This document shows positions 1-4,333 of a DNA stretch of 6,294 nt, one piece after another. Each line of letters begins with the position of its first letter. Position 1 is the stretch's first letter. A model generated the notes under the pieces. That model made no database searches. It saw only the letters and a program-made list of their open reading frames with translations, and had not been told where the DNA came from. The DNA is from Steroidobacteraceae bacterium (lineage in GTDB: Bacteria; Pseudomonadota; Gammaproteobacteria; Steroidobacterales; Steroidobacteraceae), in the NCBI GenBank assembly GCA_025927665.1, contig JAICKZ010000194.1, forward strand, positions 1-6,294, in the 5' to 3' direction. The position numbers and the translations under genes are program-made.

Positions 1-252
1 CGCGACGCCGCAAAGCAAATCATTGCGCAAGGTCATGCGAATGCCATTGATTACGATCTGGCACAGCACACCGTACGTTTGAGCAACAATGCTTGGATTA
101 GTTATGGACAAAATGAATGTCGTGCCGTGACACTGGTATATAACATCGCGCAACAACGCGTCTCTGCCAATCGCGAAGAGCAACATGGCGAACGTATCAA
201 CTGCACTATTAGTCCTGCCATCAACACCAAGTCGAATAATCCTGCGCCATGA
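1..252 (+). CDS. lptA: LPS transport periplasmic protein LptA, C-terminal part (5' end outside window)
   Basis: The frame open from base 1 gives 83 residues ending at TGA 250-252. LptA is the periplasmic bridge protein that carries lipopolysaccharide from the inner-membrane LptBFGC complex to LptDE in the outer membrane. The visible part has the alternating beta-strand pattern of the LptA/OstA jellyroll: an IDYDL strand at local residues 16-20, then RLSNNAWI (26-33), LVYNIAQQRVSA (45-56), and a terminal basic, Asn- and Pro-rich tail. The identification also rests on position, since it is directly upstream of and overlapping lptB, as in most gammaproteobacteria. About half to two thirds of the protein, including the signal peptide, lies outside the window. 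Two cysteines (local residues 40 and 68) are unusual for a periplasmic LptA and could form a disulfide. The identity is well supported by context and moderately by sequence alone. Confidence 0.88.
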   Translation, partial: RDAAKQIIAQGHANAIDYDLAQHTVRLSNNAWISYGQNECRAVTLVYNIAQQRVSANREEQHGERINCTISPAINTKSNNPAP

Positions 253-974
253 GTCAATTGCGTGCCGAACATTTAAGTAAACGTTACAAGTCGCGCAGTG
301 TGGTGAATGATCTGTCACTGCAAATCAATAGTGGTGAAGTCGTCGGCATACTCGGGCCGAATGGTGCAGGTAAAACCACCGCGTTCTATATGTTGGTGGG
401 ATTGGTGAAATGCGACAGTGGCAATATTTTTATTGATGATCGTGATGTCTCGCAGCTGCCCATTCATCAACGCGCCAAGTTGGGGTTGGGTTATCTGCCG
501 CAAGAAGCATCTGTATTTCGCAAACTCAGTGTCGCCGATAACATCATTGGTGTTCTAGAATTACGCAAAGAATTAAATGAACAGCAACGCACTCAACGAC
601 TGGAACAATTACTGGATGAATTGCACATCACGCATCTACGTACCAGTTTGGGACAAAGTTTGTCGGGCGGTGAACGCCGCCGTGTGGAAATTGCACGTGC
701 GCTGGCGGCAGAGCCGCGCTTTATATTGTTGGACGAACCTTTTGCAGGGGTCGATCCAATTTCCGTTATTGATATTCAACGCATCATCACCCATCTTAGT
801 GCGCGCAATATCGGCGTACTGATTACTGATCACAACGTCAGGGAAACCCTCGGTATTTGCCAGCGAGCTTACATAGTGAGCGCTGGATCACTTATTGCCA
901 GCGGAACTGCCAACGAAATCCTTGCCAACCAACAGGTACGTGAGGTGTACTTGGGGCAAGACTTCCGACTGTAG
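249..974 (+). CDS. lptB: LPS export ABC transporter ATP-binding protein LptB
   Basis: The product is the cytoplasmic ATPase of the LptB2FG complex, which extracts lipopolysaccharide from the inner membrane and pushes it onto the LptC-LptA bridge. At 241 residues it matches the E. coli length. All ABC signatures are intact: Walker A GPNGAGKT (36-43), Q-loop GYLPQEASVF with Q85, ABC signature LSGGE (138-142), Walker B FILLDEP (158-164) with catalytic E163, D-loop around GVD (167-169), and the switch histidine H195 in ITDHNVRE. The GYLPQEASVFRKLSV stretch and the short end after VYLGQDFRL are characteristic of LptB rather than of amino-acid ABC ATPases. The ATG overlaps the lptA stop as ATGA and there is no Shine-Dalgarno sequence, which suggests translational coupling to lptA. 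rpoN follows after three bases. Confidence 0.98.
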   Translation: MSQLRAEHLSKRYKSRSVVNDLSLQINSGEVVGILGPNGAGKTTAFYMLVGLVKCDSGNIFIDDRDVSQLPIHQRAKLGLGYLPQEASVFRKLSVADNIIGVLELRKELNEQQRTQRLEQLLDELHITHLRTSLGQSLSGGERRRVEIARALAAEPRFILLDEPFAGVDPISVIDIQRIITHLSARNIGVLITDHNVRETLGICQRAYIVSAGSLIASGTANEILANQQVREVYLGQDFRL

Positions 975-977
975 AAC

Positions 978-2471
978 ATGCTCAAACCGGCACTGCAACT
1001 TCGACTCGGTCAGCAACTGACCATGACTCCTCAACTGCAACAGGCAATCCGCCTGCTGCAACTGCCTGTGTTAGAACTTCAAGCGCAGATTCGCGAGGCA
1101 TTGGAAGCCAACGTGATGTTGGAGGCTGAGGAAGAAGATACCGTCCTCGAATCACTAGGCGCGACCGATGATGAGCCTCCACATTTTAGTTCAGACAGTG
1201 AGCATCATGATGACAGTGTTGGCCATGATGAACCTCGCGAGGAATCATCCCATACTCAACAGGATTCAAATGTTGAAATCGTCGGCGACAGCGACTGGAC
1301 CGAATCGCACACTGTCGGTGTCTCCGACTCACCTTGGAATAATGACGAAGATGAAGATCGCGGACAAGAATTCATTGACGCACAAGGAACCACTTTAAGC
1401 GAACACTTGTCGTGGCAATTACGTTTATCGCGTTTAAGTGATCGCGAACAAAAAATTGGTGAAGCGATTATCGATGCCATGAACAATGACGGCTATCTGA
1501 TCGAGCCGCTGGAAGAAATTGCGCTGAATCTAATGCCAGAGTTCACTGTACAACCCATCGAAGTTGAAACTATTCTGAAGGTCATTCAGAACATGGACCC
1601 TGCGGGTGTGGGCGCGCGCTCGGTAAGTGAATGTATCGCGTTGCAATTACGACAATTACAACCAGAGACGCTTGGACTGAATACCGCTTTGCAAATTGCA
1701 GAACATTATCTGGACGAAGTTGCGCATCATCAATATTCATTGTTACGCAAACAATTGCACAGCAGCGAAGAAGATTTGGAGCAGGCACTTGCCTTAGTGC
1801 GCGCGTGTCAGCCTCGTCCTGGTGCAAGCATTCAATCCAATGCACCGGATTACATCGTTCCGGATGTGTTTATCCGTCGTACAGAACATGGTTGGACCGT
1901 GGAAATCAATCCGACCAGCGTGCCAAGAATTCGGGTCAATCAAAGTTATGCAGGAATGCTCGGTCGTTCTTCCGATTTTGCCGCCATGCGTACCCAACTG
2001 CAGGAAGCTCGATGGCTGATCCGCAGTCTGGAGATTCGCAACGAAACACTGTTGAAAGTGGCGCGTTGCATTGTGCAACGTCAAGCCGCTTTTCTGGAAC
2101 ACGGCGATGAGTCCATGGAACCGATGATTCTGAAGGATGTGGCCGATGCCGTGGAAATGCATGAATCGACCATATCCCGGGTGACTACTAATAAGTACAT
2201 GCATACGCCGCGCGGAGTATTCGAGTTTCGTTACTTTTTCTCCAGCCATGTATCCGGCAACGACGGTAGTGAACTATCATCCACCGCAATCCGGGCCAAA
2301 ATTCGCAAGCTGGTCGCCTCTGAGGAATCGGATAAACCGTTGTCAGACAACCGCATTGCGGAAATTCTGTCTGGTGATGGCATACAAGTTGCTCGTCGTA
2401 CTGTTGCCAAGTATCGCGAGGCAATGAACATTCCGCCCTCAAGCGAACGCAAGCGCGTTACGGTGAAATGA
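978..2471 (+). CDS. rpoN: RNA polymerase sigma-54 factor RpoN
   Basis: This is the alternative sigma factor that directs RNA polymerase to -24/-12 promoters and needs AAA+ enhancer-binding activators. It has 497 residues, against about 477 in E. coli. Region I is typical (LRLGQQLTMTPQLQQAIRLL, residues 8-27) and fixes the start. Region II, roughly residues 50-135, is very acidic and rich in His and Ser, and probably accounts for the extra length. The core-binding domain spans about 140-320, including the conserved NMDPAGVGARSVSECIALQL. The helix-turn-helix lies at about 385-404 (LKDVADAVEMHESTISRVTTNKY) and is followed by the TPRGVFEFRYFFSS element. The RpoN box ARRTVAKYRE is at 472-481 and reads the -24 element. 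The gene starts three bases after lptB with no clear ribosome binding site, so it is probably coupled to lptB within the same transcript. All key domains are intact. Confidence 0.98.
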   Translation: MLKPALQLRLGQQLTMTPQLQQAIRLLQLPVLELQAQIREALEANVMLEAEEEDTVLESLGATDDEPPHFSSDSEHHDDSVGHDEPREESSHTQQDSNVEIVGDSDWTESHTVGVSDSPWNNDEDEDRGQEFIDAQGTTLSEHLSWQLRLSRLSDREQKIGEAIIDAMNNDGYLIEPLEEIALNLMPEFTVQPIEVETILKVIQNMDPAGVGARSVSECIALQLRQLQPETLGLNTALQIAEHYLDEVAHHQYSLLRKQLHSSEEDLEQALALVRACQPRPGASIQSNAPDYIVPDVFIRRTEHGWTVEINPTSVPRIRVNQSYAGMLGRSSDFAAMRTQLQEARWLIRSLEIRNETLLKVARCIVQRQAAFLEHGDESMEPMILKDVADAVEMHESTISRVTTNKYMHTPRGVFEFRYFFSSHVSGNDGSELSSTAIRAKIRKLVASEESDKPLSDNRIAEILSGDGIQVARRTVAKYREAMNIPPSSERKRVTVK

Positions 2472-2514
2472 CTATGTAGTGAGTTTTTCCACGTATGTGA
2501 CGAAGGACTGCATT

Positions 2515-2533
2515 TGTGAGTCAATGAGTCACA
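2515..2533. repeat. Imperfect palindrome / tandem heptamer upstream of hpf
   Basis: The 19 bases TGTGAGTCAATGAGTCACA form an inverted repeat with mismatches only at the centre and at one G/G position in each arm. The same stretch can be read as two direct copies of TGAGTCA separated by one A. It ends 33 bases before the hpf start, which suits an operator or an RNA hairpin in the leader. It is seen directly in the sequence; its function is inferred only from position. Confidence 0.45.
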
Positions 2534-2556
2534 CACAACAACACAGCCTGACCATT

Positions 2557-2562
2557 AGGAGG
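2557..2562 (+). promoter_or_regulatory. Strong Shine-Dalgarno sequence of hpf
   Basis: AGGAGG lies four bases before the hpf ATG. It is the only perfect anti-16S match among the gene starts in this window, implying that hpf is translated efficiently and independently of rpoN, unlike the coupled genes upstream. Confidence 0.85.
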
Positions 2563-2566
2563 CGCT

Positions 2567-2890
2567 ATGCAACTCAATCTGACAGGACATCACGTCGAAG
2601 TTACTCCAGCACTAAGAAGCTACGTTGAAAAGAAACTGGAGCGCATTATTCGACACTCTGATCACGTACTGGACGTTCACTGCATTCTCACCGTTGAAAA
2701 GTTGCAACATAAAGCCGAAGCCTCTGTCAGTCTCAATGGTTCCAAACTATACGCCGATGCCATTGATGAAAATATGTACGCCGCGATTGATGCACTCGCC
2801 GATAAATTGGATCGCGGTGTAAAGAAACATAAGGAAAAGCTTACCGATCATCATGCTGCTGAGGCGCAAAAAGCCGCTCGTCTCGCCTGA
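2567..2890 (+). CDS. hpf: Ribosome hibernation promoting factor, short form (HPF/RaiA family)
   Basis: The product binds the 30S decoding site and helps convert 70S ribosomes into inactive, protected dimers when growth slows. It has 107 residues and a single S30AE domain, so it is the short gammaproteobacterial form without the C-terminal dimerisation domain of long HPF. Recognisable features are the MQLNLTGHHVEVTPALRSYVEKKLERI start, the VEKLQHKAEASVSLNGSKLYADA beta-strands (around residues 43-65), the DMYAAID-like element NMYAAIDALADKLD (69-82), and the basic KKHKEKL (85-91) that ends the domain. About a dozen residues beyond it (HHAAEAQKAARLA) extend past the usual end near 95 residues. 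It sits directly downstream of rpoN, its standard position, and ends in an intrinsic terminator. Confidence 0.96.
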   Translation: MQLNLTGHHVEVTPALRSYVEKKLERIIRHSDHVLDVHCILTVEKLQHKAEASVSLNGSKLYADAIDENMYAAIDALADKLDRGVKKHKEKLTDHHAAEAQKAARLA

Positions 2891-2898
2891 AGATTTTT

Positions 2899-2938
2899 AA
2901 CACATCAGCCAGGCGTTGGATCTTGCTGATGTGTTTTT
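2899..2938 (+). terminator. Rho-independent terminator after hpf
   Basis: An 11-base perfect stem (2899-2909 pairs with 2925-2935, AACACATCAGC with its complement) encloses a 15-base loop and runs into a T tract at 2934-2938. It begins eight bases after the hpf stop. This closes the lptA-lptB-rpoN-hpf transcript and makes rapZ a separate or readthrough-dependent unit. An upstream T run on the other side (2894-2898) means the reverse strand also carries a T-poor version of the hairpin, but no converging gene is present to need it. Confidence 0.88.
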
Positions 2939-2995
2939 ATTCAAAATCGCAAATCACCCCTACCGCGATGTCAATACTCGCTATATGCTGTGTGC

Positions 2996-3862
2996 ATGCG
3001 TCTGATCATCGTCACAGGGCTTTCAGGTTCGGGCAAAAGCGTTGCCCTGCACATGCTGGAAGATCTCGACTACTATTGTGTCGATAACATTCCTGCAGGC
3101 CTGTTACCTCAATTTATTTCCCACATTGTTCGCTCGCCGCAATCGCAATATCAACTAACGGCAATTGGTATCGACGCTCGCAATCGTGCTGATGATATTA
3201 AGCTGGTGCCGCAACAAGTGGCGGAGCTCAAACGTAGCGGTGTGCAATGCGAAGTGCTTTACTTACGCGCGAACGAAGATGCCATTCTTAAACGTTACAG
3301 TGAAACACGTCGTAAGCATCCATTGAGTCGCAATGATATTGGCTTGGCGGATGCTATTCGCGAAGAACAGCGCCTACTTGAACCCATCGCCAACAGTGCT
3401 GATTTGATCATCGACACGACGCACTGCAATGTTCATCAGCTACGCGAACTGATCAGGCAGCGCGTTAGTTCGCACAGTACCGGACATCTATCGATACTGC
3501 TTGAATCATTCTCCTTTCGTCACGGTCTGCCTGGTGAAGCAGATTTTGTTTTTGATGTCCGCACCTTGCCTAATCCGCATTGGGAACCCGGTCTATCACA
3601 ACTTACAGGACGCGATCAGGCAGTGATAGATTACTTGAATGCCCATCCCAGTGTTCAACGCATGTTGAATGATTTGAAACTGTTTTTGGAACACTGGATT
3701 CCAGAATTCGCGCGCAGCAATCGCAGTTATCTCACCATTGCCATCGGTTGCACAGGTGGGCAACATCGTTCGGTGTACCTTGTTGAACAACTGGCCGCAC
3801 ACTTCAAGCAACATTATCCTTCCGTGCTAATACAACATCAAGTTGTAGATCGCATGAAGTAG
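2996..3862 (+). CDS. rapZ: RNase adapter protein RapZ (YvcJ family nucleotide-binding protein)
   Basis: RapZ is a nucleotide-binding protein which, in enteric bacteria, binds the small RNA GlmZ and hands it to RNase E, thereby adjusting GlmS and glucosamine-6-phosphate synthesis. From the ATG it has 288 residues (E. coli 284). The N-terminal kinase-like domain has the P-loop GLSGSGKS (8-15), followed by YYCVDNIPAGLLP (26-38), GIDARN (58-63) and RYSETRRKHPL (100-110). The C-terminal domain has FSFRHGLP, FDVRTLPNPHW and GCTGGQHRSVY (251-261). A GTG six bases upstream (2990) would add only two residues. I prefer the ATG because the family starts directly with the hydrophobic strand before the P-loop. 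Neither start has a Shine-Dalgarno sequence. Outside enterics the role in GlmZ decay is not assured, so family membership is sure and the RNA-adapter function is inferred. Confidence 0.95.
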   Translation: MRLIIVTGLSGSGKSVALHMLEDLDYYCVDNIPAGLLPQFISHIVRSPQSQYQLTAIGIDARNRADDIKLVPQQVAELKRSGVQCEVLYLRANEDAILKRYSETRRKHPLSRNDIGLADAIREEQRLLEPIANSADLIIDTTHCNVHQLRELIRQRVSSHSTGHLSILLESFSFRHGLPGEADFVFDVRTLPNPHWEPGLSQLTGRDQAVIDYLNAHPSVQRMLNDLKLFLEHWIPEFARSNRSYLTIAIGCTGGQHRSVYLVEQLAAHFKQHYPSVLIQHQVVDRMK

Positions 3863-3873
3863 AAAATCAAAAA

Positions 3874-3896
3874 TTGAAACGTCTGCATAATTTCAA
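3874..3896. repeat. Inverted repeat TTGAAA-N11-TTTCAA after rapZ
   Basis: Six-base perfect arms (3874-3879 and 3891-3896) begin 12 bases after the rapZ stop. With an A/T-rich stem and no following T run it is a poor intrinsic terminator. It could be a protein-binding site or a chance occurrence in A/T-rich spacer DNA. Confidence 0.3.
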
Positions 3897-3902
3897 ACTT
3901 AC

Positions 3903-4004
3903 TTGAGCAAAGAATGGCTCGACGAAGAACATCTGTGCTTGTACGAGCTTGCAATGATTTACGAAACTGATCAATCACTACGCGACTTTATCGTCAAGCG
4001 TTAA
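3903..4004 (+). CDS. Possible small or remnant protein-coding frame, function unknown
   Basis: A TTG-started frame of 33 codons ends at TAA 4002-4004; the frame is open from just after a stop at 3888-3890. The deduced peptide, beginning LSKEWLDEEHLCLYELAMIY and ending SLRDFIVKR, is acidic then basic, has amphipathic helix-like spacing and avoids rare codons, so it reads more like real protein than intergenic translation usually does. However, there is no Shine-Dalgarno sequence before the TTG, and the only internal ATG (3954) leaves 16 residues before the stop. I do not recognise a family. It could be a genuine small protein, the surviving 3' end of a decayed gene, or chance. Treat it as a candidate only. 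Confidence 0.22.
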   Translation: MSKEWLDEEHLCLYELAMIYETDQSLRDFIVKR

Positions 4005-4103
4005 AGTAATCTTGTGTACAGTATTATCAAACATTGAGAGCCTTTCACTCAGAGTAGCCGCAGAGCTAAGAGCAACAACTGTACCGATCCATTACAAAAC
4101 ACA

Positions 4104-4132
4104 TTGACTCTTTCGTCAAACAAAGCTACGTT
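4104..4132 (+). promoter_or_regulatory. Putative sigma70-type promoter of thiC
   Basis: TTGACT (4104-4109; five of six matches to the -35 consensus) is followed 17 bases later by TACGTT (4127-4132; a weak -10, three of six matches). Transcription would start near 4139, immediately before the riboswitch aptamer, which is where a riboswitch promoter is expected. A 5-base inverted repeat, TTGAC-N6-GTCAA (4104-4119), overlaps the -35 box. Position supports the call more than the -10 sequence does. Confidence 0.5.
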
Positions 4133-4137
4133 CGCGT

Positions 4138-4242
4138 TTAGCTAGGGGAGTCCCGCTGGGGGACTGAGAGGCCATCAAGTGCAGAGCACGGCATGGCGAC
4201 CCTTTGAACCTGATCCAGTTGATGCTGGCGTAGGAAAGTTTC
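4138..4242 (+). ncRNA. TPP riboswitch (THI element) in the thiC leader
   Basis: This is an aptamer that senses thiamine pyrophosphate and represses the thiamine genes. The diagnostic blocks are in order: GGGG (4145-4148), P2 stem AGTCCC/GGGACT (4149-4154 with 4160-4165), the invariant CTGAGAG (4164-4170) that holds the pyrimidine ring, P3 stem GCCAT/ATGGC (4171-4175 with 4193-4197), ACCC (4199-4202) followed by TTTGAACCTGATC (4203-4215), the P4 stem CCAG/CTGG (4215-4218 with 4225-4228), and the pyrophosphate-side block GCGTAGGAAA (4228-4237). P3 carries an extra small hairpin, GTGC-AGA-GCAC (4179-4189), which is the usual variable position. I could not draw a convincing long P1, so the outer ends are approximate. 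It precedes thiC, the classic target. Confidence 0.95.
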
Positions 4243-4287
4243 AAGCTTCGCATATTCACTGCGTTCTGCAGTTGGCGACCGCTTCAT

Positions 4288-4326
4288 TTTCCTTGCAGCA
4301 ACATTGGTGTGCTTTGCTCAAGGGGA
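4288..4326 (+). promoter_or_regulatory. Shine-Dalgarno-sequestering hairpin (riboswitch expression platform)
   Basis: TTTCCTTG (4288-4295) can pair over eight positions, two of them G-U, with CAAGGGGA (4319-4326), which contains the thiC ribosome binding site. An inner AGCA/TGCT stem (4297-4300 with 4310-4313) stabilises the top. The same TTTCCT (4288-4293) is also complementary to AGGAAA (4232-4237) in the conserved 3' block of the aptamer. The two pairings exclude each other. This fits a translational switch: TPP binding holds the aptamer block and frees the anti-Shine-Dalgarno strand to shut thiC. The complementarities are visible in the sequence; the switching mechanism is inferred. Confidence 0.6.
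4321..4326 (+). promoter_or_regulatory. Shine-Dalgarno sequence fixing the thiC start
   Basis: AGGGGA lies seven bases before ATG 4334. It selects this ATG over the in-frame GTG at 4304, which would add ten residues unlike the family and would place the ribosome binding site inside the coding region. Confidence 0.75.
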
Positions 4327-4333
4327 TTTTGAA

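Larger units (their letters stand above)
2472..2566. other. rpoN-hpf intergenic region
   Basis: This is a 95-base gap with no coding frame of note. A run of five T at about 2483-2487 is not preceded by a stem, so I do not call a terminator after rpoN. It contains the imperfect palindrome at 2515-2533 and the hpf ribosome binding site at 2557-2562. I could not identify a convincing sigma70 promoter or a sigma-54 GG-N10-GC promoter here. hpf may therefore be read from the lptA-rpoN transcript or from a promoter I cannot recognise. Confidence 0.6.
3863..4103. other. rapZ-thiC intergenic region, upstream part
   Basis: About 240 bases lie between the rapZ stop and the putative thiC promoter. I see no good terminator for rapZ. 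A small inverted repeat, TTGAAA-N11-TTTCAA (3874-3896), lacks a T tract. A short open frame at 3903-4004 is listed separately. TATTAT at 4022-4027 resembles a -10 box but has no matching -35. Several AGAGC pentamers (4037-4041, 4062-4066, 4069-4073) give a purine-rich patch without evident structure. No npr, ptsN or tRNA is present here. Confidence 0.6.

Noticed and set aside
1631..2110. 159-codon plus-strand open frame inside rpoN, and a 151-codon minus-strand frame at 1794-2249
   Set aside because: Both lie within the well-conserved rpoN coding sequence, and their translations are rich in Cys, Arg and His with no domain pattern; they are shadow frames.
2515..2533. CRP/FNR-type site, because the ends read TGTGA and TCACA
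   Set aside because: The half-sites are separated by nine bases rather than the six needed for a CRP dimer, so it does not fit the CRP consensus.
2472..2566. Sigma-54 promoter for hpf, tempting beside rpoN
   Set aside because: The GG at 2505-2506 is not followed by GC ten bases later, and no other GG-N10-GC pair with the flanking TGGC/TTGC consensus is present.
3874..3896. Intrinsic terminator for rapZ
   Set aside because: The six-base A/T-rich stem with an 11-base loop is not followed by a T tract.
4022..4027. TATTAT as the -10 box of a promoter after the small frame
   Set aside because: It has no -35 hexamer at 16-18 bases upstream, and it is far from the aptamer compared with the better-placed TTGACT-N17-TACGTT.
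4304..4333. Upstream GTG start for thiC adding ten residues
   Set aside because: No Shine-Dalgarno precedes it, the added residues do not resemble ThiC, and the good AGGGGA at 4321-4326 points to ATG 4334.
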